Shown one piece after another: positions 16,737-23,901 of a DNA stretch of 48,938 nucleotides. Location: contig CAJMQU010000032.1 of the NCBI GenBank assembly GCA_905215555.1, forward strand, positions 1 through 48,938. Reading direction: 5' to 3'. Each line of letters begins with the position of its first letter. Position 1 is the stretch's first letter. The position numbers and the translations under genes are program-made. This DNA comes from an uncultured bacterium (GTDB lineage: Bacteria > Bacteroidota > Bacteroidia > Bacteroidales > Bacteroidaceae). The notes below the pieces were generated by a model. The model was not told where the DNA came from, searched no databases, and saw only the letters and a program-made list of their open reading frames with translations.

Positions 16737-17792
16737 ATGGATAAGATAAGAACCGGATTAGCTGCTTTCGGAATGTCGGGGCAGGTGTTTCATGCCCCTT
16801 TTATTTCCACTAATCCTCATTTTGAACTGACTGCTGTTGTGGAACGCAGTAAGGAATTGTCGCGGGCAAAGTATCCGCAATCCCGCATTGTGCGTAGTTT
16901 TGATGAACTGATCAGTATGGACGAACTGGATCTGGTGGTGGTGAATACTCCGGACAGCTCCCATTACGAATATGCCCGCCGTGCCCTCGAAGCAGGCAAA
17001 CACGTTATTGTAGAAAAACCTTTCACCACTACCGTGGAAGAAGGGAATGAACTGGTAGCTCTTGCCGAGGAGAAGGGACTCGCTTTGAGTGTTTATCAGA
17101 ACCGCAGGTGGGATTGTGACTTTCTGACGGTGAAGGAGATTCTGGCTAAGGGATTTTTAGGCCGTCTGGTAGAATTTGAATCTACCTTTCCCCGCTACCG
17201 GAACTTTATCAAACCGAACACCTGGAAAGAAACCGGAGAAAGCGGTGGTGGGCTGACTTATAATCTGGGTGCCCACATCATAGACCAGGCTGTACAGTTG
17301 TTCGGTATGCCCGAAGCCGTATTTGCTGATATCGCCACATTGCGTACAGGGGGTAAGGTGGATGATTACTTCATTATCCACTTGCTGAAACCGGCAAAAG
17401 CCCCTGAAGTAAGAATCACTTTGAAGGCCAGCTACCTGATGTGTGAGAATGAACCGCGCTTCGTGCTTCACGGCACGGAAGGTTCTTTCGTGAAATATGG
17501 CCTCGACCCACAGGAAGCGGATTTGACAAAAGGCTTGTTGCCGACTGTTCCGCATTGGGGGGAAGAAGACCGTTCCCGGTGGGGAATACTCCATACGGAG
17601 AAAGACGGCAAAGTCGTGCGTGAATCCTATCCGACCCTTCCCGGAAACTATGCTGCTTTTTATGAGAACATCTATCGGCATATCCGTCAGGGAGAACCGT
17701 TGCAAAGTGACGCCCGTGGGGTAGTTGGTATCATCCGTCTGATTGAGGCGGCATGGGAAAGCAGCCGGACCCGAAGTGTGGTAACATTATAG
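16737..17792 (+). CDS. Gfo/Idh/MocA family NAD(P)-dependent oxidoreductase
   Basis: A 351-residue cytoplasmic dehydrogenase. The N-terminal Rossmann fold begins RTGLAAFGMSGQVFHAPFIS, and the conserved EKPFTTTVEEG (about residues 99-109) carries the family Lys-Pro. The C-terminal alpha/beta domain contains ESGGGLTYNLGAHIIDQAVQLFG, with the usual His near the substrate. It resembles YdgJ/YvaA-type oxidoreductases. The substrate, likely a sugar or cyclitol, is not deducible. I use the ATG at 16737; a TTG two codons earlier is possible. thiD starts 12 bp after its stop, but a role in thiamine synthesis is not supported by the family. Confidence 0.88.
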   Translation: MDKIRTGLAAFGMSGQVFHAPFISTNPHFELTAVVERSKELSRAKYPQSRIVRSFDELISMDELDLVVVNTPDSSHYEYARRALEAGKHVIVEKPFTTTVEEGNELVALAEEKGLALSVYQNRRWDCDFLTVKEILAKGFLGRLVEFESTFPRYRNFIKPNTWKETGESGGGLTYNLGAHIIDQAVQLFGMPEAVFADIATLRTGGKVDDYFIIHLLKPAKAPEVRITLKASYLMCENEPRFVLHGTEGSFVKYGLDPQEADLTKGLLPTVPHWGEEDRSRWGILHTEKDGKVVRESYPTLPGNYAAFYENIYRHIRQGEPLQSDARGVVGIIRLIEAAWESSRTRSVVTL

Positions 17793-17804
17793 TCTGTAGA
17801 GCGT

Positions 17805-18632
17805 ATGGATAGAAAGGTAGTTGTTCTTTCCGTTGCCGGTTCCGATTGTTCTGCCGGTGCGGGCATACAGGCGGATATAAAGACCATATCGGCATTAGAC
17901 GGATATGCGGCGACGGCTATAACCGCTGTTACGGTGCAGAATACACTGGGCGTACAGAGCGTCCATCCGGTTTCCGCCGAGTTGGTAGGCCGGCAAATGC
18001 AGGCTGTGATGGAAGATCTTCAACCGGATGCCATTAAGATAGGTATGACCGGAAATGTGATGATTGTTGATGAGATTGTGCGTGTGTTGCGTCAATATTC
18101 TCCGCGCCGGGTAGTTTTCGACCCGGTAATGGTCTCTACCAGCGGTCATAAACTGATGACGGATGAGGCGGTGGAAGCTATTTGCACCCGTTTGCTTCCG
18201 GTGGTCTCTCTTGTAACCCCGAATCTGCATGAGGCGGAAATGTTGTTGCAGCAGCCGGTTCATACGGTGGATGATATGGAATGTGCTGCACGTCTGGTTT
18301 ACGAGAAGTATCAGTGCGCTTGCCTGGTCAAAGGAGGGCATCTGGAAGGTAATGAGATGTGTGATGTATTTTATGACGGCCGCGAACTCCACCTCTTTGT
18401 TGCCGGACGCATCCATTCCGGAAATCTGCACGGTACGGGATGTACTCTCTCATCGGCCATTGCTACTTGCCTGGCGCAGGGTTTCCCGATGTATGAGGCT
18501 GTAGAACTGGCCAAGACTTATATAACTAAGGTCATTGAAGCCGGAAAAGATTTACATATAGGGCATGGAAACGGTCCTTTGTGGCATTTTCCTTCTCTGG
18601 TGAATCCGATGAATCCTGCTGGAGAAGAATAA
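17805..18632 (+). CDS. thiD: Hydroxymethylpyrimidine/phosphomethylpyrimidine kinase
   Basis: Phosphorylates HMP to HMP-P and then HMP-PP, supplying the pyrimidine half of thiamine. The ribokinase-fold N-terminus has the substrate motif GSDCSAGAGIQADIK (12-26). The central DPVMVSTSG, TPNLHEAEML and LVKGGH are typical, and GTGCTLSSAIA near residue 212 is the anion-hole segment with the catalytic Cys. Its 275 residues are the normal single-domain length with no ThiE fusion. It is flanked on the same strand by an oxidoreductase (12-bp gap) and a ThiE/TenI-like gene (4-bp gap). Confidence 0.96.
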   Translation: MDRKVVVLSVAGSDCSAGAGIQADIKTISALDGYAATAITAVTVQNTLGVQSVHPVSAELVGRQMQAVMEDLQPDAIKIGMTGNVMIVDEIVRVLRQYSPRRVVFDPVMVSTSGHKLMTDEAVEAICTRLLPVVSLVTPNLHEAEMLLQQPVHTVDDMECAARLVYEKYQCACLVKGGHLEGNEMCDVFYDGRELHLFVAGRIHSGNLHGTGCTLSSAIATCLAQGFPMYEAVELAKTYITKVIEAGKDLHIGHGNGPLWHFPSLVNPMNPAGEE

Positions 18633-18636
18633 AAGT

Positions 18637-19239
18637 ATGAAACTGATTGTCATTACATCTCCGGATTTTATTCCGGATGAGGCGCGGATCATCACCGGCC
18701 TTTTTAGTGCCGGACTGGATTTACTGCATTTGCGTAAGCCGGATGCGGATATCTGCCAAGTCGGGCATCTTTTGTGTGAGCTTCCTGTGGAATGCAGGAA
18801 ACAGATTGTCGTCCATGACTTCTTTTCCTTGAAGGACGAACTCTCTTTAGGGGGAATTCATTTGAACTCCCGCCATCCGGAAGCACCCGGAGGGTATCGG
18901 GGATTACTGAGCCGCGCCTGCCATAGTCTGGAAGAGGTGGAAACTGCAGTTGCCCGTTTCGACTATGTATTGATGAGTCCTGTCTATGATAGTATTTCCA
19001 AGCAGGGATATCGTTCGGGATATTCGCAGGAAGCTTTGCGGCAGGCACAGGCGAGAGGAGTTATTAACGAAAAAGTCATCGCCTTGGGCGGAATAAGTGA
19101 ATCGAATCTTTCAGAAATAAAGTCACTGGGTTTTGGCGGTGCCGCCTTGTTGGGAGATATATGGAACCGTTACCGGACATGGAATGATGCGGAAGAAGTC
19201 TTTTCACACTTTCGGAAACTGCGGGAACGTGCCGGATAA
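18637..19239 (+). CDS. ThiE/TenI-family protein (second thiamine-phosphate synthase-like gene)
   Basis: A 200-residue TIM barrel of the ThiE/TenI group. Conserved points: LHLRKPDAD, the phosphate-binding VHDFFSLKDELSLGGIHLNS, YVLMSPVYDSISKQGY, and VIALGGISESN near the end. Compared with the canonical ThiE at 21876-22496, it has HDFFSLKDE where ThiE has IDDHVDLVK, and lacks the GGTAN loop (it has SRACHS). It could be thiazole tautomerase (TenI) or a divergent ThiE. It sits 4 bp after thiD and faces the thi4 operon tail to tail. Family firm; exact reaction uncertain. Confidence 0.8.
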   Translation: MKLIVITSPDFIPDEARIITGLFSAGLDLLHLRKPDADICQVGHLLCELPVECRKQIVVHDFFSLKDELSLGGIHLNSRHPEAPGGYRGLLSRACHSLEEVETAVARFDYVLMSPVYDSISKQGYRSGYSQEALRQAQARGVINEKVIALGGISESNLSEIKSLGFGGAALLGDIWNRYRTWNDAEEVFSHFRKLRERAG

Positions 19240-19262
19240 TGTTTTATTGGAGAAATACAGAA

Positions 19263-19357
19263 GCGAATGATTATCCGCCCCTATAAGTGTCTTATAGCAC
19301 ACTGAGGAGGATATGTCAAAAGTCACTTCGTGCATCCGGGCGAATAATCATTCGCCC
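19263..19357. repeat. Nested inverted repeats between convergent thiamine units
   Basis: 19263-19280 (GCGAATGATTATCCGCCC) pairs with 19338-19355 at 17 of 18 bases. The interval holds a perfect hairpin CTATAAG-TGT-CTTATAG (19281-19297). The second arm is itself part of a self-complementary hairpin, GGGCGAAT-AATC-ATTCGCCC (19338-19357). It may act as a bidirectional terminator, or be a REP-like dispersed element. Confidence 0.65.
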
Positions 19358-19420
19358 GCATATCGCAAGCACTTTTGGCACACCTTCAACAGTACACAAG
19401 CAAAGGTAGGCTGCGGGAAA

Positions 19421-20194
19421 TTATTTCTTCAGTTTCGCAATAATCTCATCAGCAACTTTCTTTCCGGACATCAACATGCCACCGAAGATCGGCCCCATAC
19501 GCGGAGTACCCGAAACGGCAGATGCAGCCATACCGCAAACATACAATCCCGGATAGATTTCTTTCGTTCCGTTCACTACCTCGTCTTCTCCTGCCACTAC
19601 GTCCAGTGAGCGCTCGCCAATCACACCACCCGTTTCCGTTGCCAGGCGGATGCCGTTTTTGCGTGCTACAGTGGCGGCTATTTCACTGTCATGTCCTGTG
19701 CCGTCCACCACTACCTTGGCAAGGATGTTCAGTGGGTCTACGTGCATACCTTCGCGCAATACGGGAGTCCAGTTTACCACAACTCCGTTCACCGTATTGT
19801 TCTTGAAGATGACATCTTCCACAGAATAACAGTTGAAGATAGTGGCACCCGCATGGACTGCCTGATAAAGCAGAGCGGAAGTACTTTCTACCGAGTCCAT
19901 CACATACAGTCCGTCTTCATACTTCTCATGGTTGATATTGAATTCTTTTACAATATCAATCGCTTCTTCCTGGATGACAATCTGGTTGAACATCATGGCA
20001 CCACCCCACATTCCGCCGCCGGGAGCCAGTTTACGGTCGAACTGTGCAACTTTCAATCCGGCCTTTGCCAGATAATAAGCGGCTACTATGCCCGAAGGAC
20101 CACCACCGACAATGGCTACATCCAGGTCAAGGTTTCTTTCTAATTTTTCGAAATAGGTACTGATGATACCTTTGGATACTTTAGTTTCAATCAT
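19421..20194 (-). CDS. Thi4-family thiazole synthase, sulfide-dependent (His) type
   Basis: Makes the adenylated thiazole half of thiamine from NAD, glycine and a sulfur donor. A 257-residue FAD/NAD-fold protein with VAIVGGGPSGIVAAYYL (GGGPSG at 30-35), GGGMWGGAMMFNQ (59-71), a second dinucleotide contact VVDGTGHDSE, and the C-terminal GMAASAVSGTPRMGPIFGGML. In yeast and plant THI4 a Cys next to the MDP(N/H) segment gives up its sulfur and the enzyme acts once. Here the equivalent site reads GMHVDPLN with His151, as in methanogen Thi4 that uses free sulfide catalytically. It is the last gene of the riboswitch-led thiE-thiC operon, 23 bp after thiC. Confidence 0.93.
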   Translation of the reverse strand: MIETKVSKGIISTYFEKLERNLDLDVAIVGGGPSGIVAAYYLAKAGLKVAQFDRKLAPGGGMWGGAMMFNQIVIQEEAIDIVKEFNINHEKYEDGLYVMDSVESTSALLYQAVHAGATIFNCYSVEDVIFKNNTVNGVVVNWTPVLREGMHVDPLNILAKVVVDGTGHDSEIAATVARKNGIRLATETGGVIGERSLDVVAGEDEVVNGTKEIYPGLYVCGMAASAVSGTPRMGPIFGGMLMSGKKVADEIIAKLKK

Positions 20195-20217
20195 AATATA
20201 ATATGTTTAAAAAATTA

Positions 20218-21858
20218 TCATCTGTTCGTTTCTTCTCTTTCCGCATCATAGTCGCAATCCCTTAACCGTTGGCTGATGCGCATGGCGCAGAAGTTAGGCC
20301 CGCACATGGTGCAATACTTTCCATTCAGGTGATTGGCTTCCTTATAATATTGGAGTGCCCGTTCCGGGTCAAGGCTCAGATTGAACTGGTCTTTCCAGCG
20401 GAATTCATAACGTGCCTTACTCAAAGCATCGTCACGGACTTCCGCTCCCGGATGGCCTTTGGCAAGATCGGCGGCATGTGCGGCAATCTTATAAGTGATC
20501 ACACCTACACGCACATCTTCTTTTTGCGGCAAGGCAAGATGTTCTTTGGGCGTTACATAACAAAGCATTGCTGTGCCGTACCAACCGATTTGTGCTGCTC
20601 CGATGGCACTTGTGATGTGGTCGTAGCCCGGTGCAACGTCCGTCACCAACGGACCGAGCGTATAGAATGGCGCACCGTGGCATTTTTCTATCTGGCGATC
20701 CATATTCTCTTTGATTTTATGCATCGGCACGTGTCCCGGCCCTTCGATGAATGCTTGTACATTCTTGGCCCAGGCACGTTCCACGAGTTCTCCCATTGTG
20801 TCCAGTTCGGCAAATTGTGCCCGGTCGTTGGCATCCCGTATGGCTCCCGGACGCAGACCGTCACCTAGTGACAGTGCCACGTCGTATTGTGCGCATATAT
20901 CACAGATGTCATCGAAATGCTCATAAAGGAAACTTTCTTTCTGATGCACTTTGCACCACTGCGAAATGATGCTTCCACCCCGGCTGACCATTCCGCAAAG
21001 GCGTTCGTTGGCGAAATGTATATTCTTCAGACGAATGCCGCAGTGAATGGTGAAGTAGTCCACTCCCTGCTCGCATTGTTCGATAAGTGTATCTCGGAAC
21101 AATTCCCAGGTCAGGTCTTCGGCTTTTCCGCGTACCTTCTCCATGGCCTGATACATGGGAACCGTGCCCACAGGAACCGGACAGTTACGGATGATCCATT
21201 CGCGTGTTTCGTGGATGTTCTCTCCGGTGGACAAGTCCATCAGTGTATCACCTCCCCATTTGCAACTCCACACGGCTTTTTCCACTTCCTCTTCGATAGT
21301 GGACGAAGTGGCGGAGTTCCCGATATTCGTATTTATCTTGACGAGGAATTTGGAACCGATAATCATGGGCTCTGCTTCGGGGTGATTGATATTGGCGGGC
21401 AGTACGGCACGTCCTGCAGCAATTTCGTCCCGCACAAACTCCGGTGTGATGTAGGTTTCTATGCCCAACTCTTTGCAATTCATGTTTTCGCGAATGGCAA
21501 CGTATTCCATTTCCGGTGTAACGATGCCTTGTTTGGCATAGTACATCTGTGTGACCTGCTTGCCCGCTTTGGCACGGTAGGGTGGGATATGTTCCACTTC
21601 CCTTTCCTGTATCCACGGTTCGCGGAGGCGGGGCAGACCTTTCTTTAAGTCCACTTTCAGGTTCGGGTCACTGTATGCTCCACTTGTGTCGTAGATGTAC
21701 ACGGGAGCATTTTCCGTGATGATTTTCTTCCCGTTCTCCACTACTACGGTAGGGGTCAGATTCACTTTTCTCATACCTACTTTGAGGAAAGGGAAAAGTT
21801 CGCCCTGCATGTAGACTTTCTCGGAATCGGGATAGGTGAATTTTGTTTTATCTTCCAT
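20218..21858 (-). CDS. thiC: Phosphomethylpyrimidine synthase ThiC
   Basis: Radical-SAM enzyme that rearranges aminoimidazole ribotide to HMP-P. The C-terminal CxxCxxxxC cluster motif is present (YCTMCGPNFCAM, near residues 514-525). Other hallmarks are ENMNCKELGIE, the VPMYQAMEKV / GVDYFTIHCGIR block, MVSRGGSI, GLRPGAI, EGPGHVPM and LGPLVTDVAPGYDHI. At 546 residues it is close to the usual length and lacks the long plant or proteobacterial N-terminal extension. It sits 17 bp after thiE and 23 bp before thi4 on the same strand, under the TPP riboswitch. Confidence 0.97.
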   Translation of the reverse strand: MEDKTKFTYPDSEKVYMQGELFPFLKVGMRKVNLTPTVVVENGKKIITENAPVYIYDTSGAYSDPNLKVDLKKGLPRLREPWIQEREVEHIPPYRAKAGKQVTQMYYAKQGIVTPEMEYVAIRENMNCKELGIETYITPEFVRDEIAAGRAVLPANINHPEAEPMIIGSKFLVKINTNIGNSATSSTIEEEVEKAVWSCKWGGDTLMDLSTGENIHETREWIIRNCPVPVGTVPMYQAMEKVRGKAEDLTWELFRDTLIEQCEQGVDYFTIHCGIRLKNIHFANERLCGMVSRGGSIISQWCKVHQKESFLYEHFDDICDICAQYDVALSLGDGLRPGAIRDANDRAQFAELDTMGELVERAWAKNVQAFIEGPGHVPMHKIKENMDRQIEKCHGAPFYTLGPLVTDVAPGYDHITSAIGAAQIGWYGTAMLCYVTPKEHLALPQKEDVRVGVITYKIAAHAADLAKGHPGAEVRDDALSKARYEFRWKDQFNLSLDPERALQYYKEANHLNGKYCTMCGPNFCAMRISQRLRDCDYDAEREETNR

Positions 21859-21875
21859 GGTTCAATAATTGATTG

Positions 21876-22496
21876 CTATTCGGTCAGTCGTATGATTGTC
21901 TCCATCTCACGCACCGGATTTCCGGCTTTCAGGATTCCACCGCTCAGTGCTATCCCGCTTAGTCCTACGGCTTTCAATGCCGGAATATCTTCACGAGTAA
22001 TTCCACCAATGCCGACGACGGGAATTGAAAGACCTTCTTCTTTCATCCGCGCCAGGATGGAGCGATAGCCGTCCAGTCCAAGGATGGGTGATAACTTCTG
22101 CTTGGTGGTGGTGAAACGGAAAGGGCCGCAGCCAATGTAGTCCGCGCCATCGGCGGCATGCTGCCTGATGTCCTCAAAAGTGTTGGCGGTTCCGCCAATG
22201 ATGAAACCTTTGCCCAGTCTCTCCCTTGCTTCTTTTATCGGCATATCCAATTTTCCTAAATGGACACCGTCTGCACCAATCTGTTTCACCAGGTCTACGT
22301 GGTCATCAATGATGAAGGTAGCCCTGTATTGGCGGCAGAGGTCCTGCACGCGTATGGCTGTGGCTTTCAGTTCATCTTCGGAAGCGTCTTTCATTCGAAG
22401 CTGTACCCAGCGACAGCCCCCTTCGAGGGCGATACGTGCGGAGTCCAAGTATGAGATGGATGCCGTAAAATGCGTAATGAATTGTACGTCAAACAT
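21876..22496 (-). CDS. thiE: Thiamine-phosphate synthase ThiE
   Basis: Joins HMP-PP and thiazole phosphate to thiamine phosphate. A 206-residue TIM barrel with the complete motif set: WVQLRMKDASEDEL, FIIDDHVDLVKQIGADGVHLGK, GGTANTFEDI, DYIGCGPFRFTTTKQKL and VVGIGGIT. First gene of the minus-strand thiamine operon; the TPP riboswitch ends 76 bp before its start. The frame and start (MFDVQFITHF) are typical for the family. Confidence 0.95.
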   Translation of the reverse strand: MFDVQFITHFTASISYLDSARIALEGGCRWVQLRMKDASEDELKATAIRVQDLCRQYRATFIIDDHVDLVKQIGADGVHLGKLDMPIKEARERLGKGFIIGGTANTFEDIRQHAADGADYIGCGPFRFTTTKQKLSPILGLDGYRSILARMKEEGLSIPVVGIGGITREDIPALKAVGLSGIALSGGILKAGNPVREMETIIRLTE

Positions 22497-22572
22497 TCAA
22501 ACTCTGATTTTTTAGAGGTTCTACTTACAGAAAGGGACAGTAGTATAAACGAATAGTAGAATATAGAAAGAA

Positions 22573-22650
22573 AATTCCCTTCGACGGTACTAACCGTATC
22601 AGGTTCATTGGGTATAATCTCAGCTATTTTTATAGCACCCCCTTTTCCGG
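22573..22650 (-). ncRNA. TPP riboswitch (THI box)
   Basis: Read on the minus strand, the element has the conserved thi-box blocks in order: GGGGGTGC, CTGAGA, TTATACCC, TGAACCTGAT, the ACGGTTAGTACCGT hairpin and CGAAGGGAA. It lies 76 nt upstream of thiE and controls thiE-thiC-thi4. The space to the start contains short complementary pieces (CTCT/AGAG at about 22504-22519) close to the start codon, compatible with translational control, but no strong terminator is seen. Confidence 0.95.
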
Positions 22651-22706
22651 CAACAAAGAAAGGACGAATGTTGTGAACGGGAAAGATAACGGCTTATCTT
22701 TTAAGC

Positions 22707-23558
22707 TTATTTAAACTTAACATAATTGAGTCGGGTGTACTGCTTGTTTCCCGAAGTGTAGGTGCGTGCGATGCGTGCCGAAGCGATGTATACCGTTTCT
22801 CCGGGTTGGAAGGCATGTTCCGCACCGGGCAGTTGGCACGACTCGCGGCTTGCCGTGCGGGCGCTTATCCGGAAAATGACAAGGTTCCCGATAGAATCTT
22901 CCAACATAAGTATCTGTCGGACATAGAAGTAAGGGATGGTTCCTTTCACAATGGTCTTGTAAGGATCATCTTCCAGTCGCACACGGAGCACTTTCAAGGT
23001 CAGGTCTTCTACTTTTTCTCCTTCCTTGCCCAGAAAACGGCTGGTGGAGTACTTTTGATGTGCTTGCCGTTTCTGAATGTCGAGATGGACGGAATGATAT
23101 ATCTGCGCAATCTGTACGAAGCGCTCTTGTTTGGGAATGCGTGGGGTGAACTTGTAGGCAACCCAACTGATGTATCCCGGATCTATTCGGAAAATCTCGT
23201 GCAGGAAGTGTCCGTGATACTTGCCGACGGAGATGATGTCGTCTCCTTTGCTCTGCATGTGCCTGGCGTTGTATTCCACCAGCAACATGCAGCGTGGCGA
23301 ATAATAAAACAAGCTGCTTGCTGCCCGCAGGCTCTCGTTGATGTCTTCGGAAAGGTCTTGGATATAGAAGATGGACTGCCGTTCGGGCAGGGGAAAATAG
23401 ATCCATAAAGAATAGCGTGGATAGTCGGGACGGGGCAGTACGACCAAATAGGCGCCTGCCTCTTTGTAAGAGACTCTTCCCAGATTGTATTCGTTTAGTT
23501 TCTTATACAACAGATCTTGTTCAGCTTCGGATATGCCCGGAATAATCGGATTTGCCAT
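22707..23558 (-). CDS. Conserved protein with ExoX-like C-terminal motif and OB-like tail
   Basis: A 283-residue soluble protein with no signal peptide and no named function that I recognise. Residues 112-132 (VGKYHGHFLHEIFRIDPGYI, then SW) match the short 'GKYKG...DPGYL.W' motif of ExoX-like C-terminal domains, a small module found after exonucleases and on other nucleic-acid proteins. Residues about 190-283 form a run of strands (ILMLEDSIGNLVIFRIS, GETVYIASARIARTY) that looks OB-like. The N-terminal 100 residues (YSLWIYFPLPERQSIFYIQD) are unassigned. It has its own good promoter and lies just upstream of the thiamine riboswitch on the same strand. A nucleic-acid-related role is a guess. Confidence 0.75.
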   Translation of the reverse strand: MANPIIPGISEAEQDLLYKKLNEYNLGRVSYKEAGAYLVVLPRPDYPRYSLWIYFPLPERQSIFYIQDLSEDINESLRAASSLFYYSPRCMLLVEYNARHMQSKGDDIISVGKYHGHFLHEIFRIDPGYISWVAYKFTPRIPKQERFVQIAQIYHSVHLDIQKRQAHQKYSTSRFLGKEGEKVEDLTLKVLRVRLEDDPYKTIVKGTIPYFYVRQILMLEDSIGNLVIFRISARTASRESCQLPGAEHAFQPGETVYIASARIARTYTSGNKQYTRLNYVKFK

Positions 23559-23901
23559 AATCTGATTTGTTTAATTCAAATATACGATTTTTCGGGTAAA
23601 TAAGCAAATATTGTTCAGTCTTATTTTGCGAGTTCTTTTTCATGTCTTGGATATTGCATTGGGGTGTCTTTACGGCCGATGTATCATAAGTGAAAGAAAA
23701 TGTAACATTGTTGAATGTGATATATGACATGATGGAAAATATGTGATAAGGTAAAAGATATATGTAACATGGAAATAACGGATTCTTATAAAAAAAACGT
23801 TCATTTGCAAGTGTTTCCGGAACAGCAGACAATTTATGAAAACACTGCCAACTCACGTATACAAGCAGGCAGGCAATAAGAACCTTTTAAATAATTATCA
23901 A
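23559..23901. other. Divergent intergenic region, 343 bp
   Basis: It holds the minus-strand promoter at 23577-23608. On the + side there is a weak -7-like TTCATTTG (23800-23807) before the xylanase gene, and the 9-bp word ATGTAACAT occurs twice (23700-23708 and 23762-23770), a possible regulator site. An in-frame ATG at 23836 is not used as the start because it would bury the signal peptide. Confidence 0.45.
23577..23608 (-). promoter_or_regulatory. Promoter of the ExoX-C-like gene
   Basis: -33 TTTG (23608-23605), 20-nt spacer, -7 TATATTTG (23584-23577), both full matches to the Bacteroides consensus, 19 bp before the start codon. Confidence 0.7.

Noticed and set aside
22682..22701. Terminator between the ExoX-C-like gene and the thiamine operon
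   Set aside because: The 8-bp stem is AT-only apart from one G-C pair and has no T-tract on the minus strand, so I do not call it a terminator.
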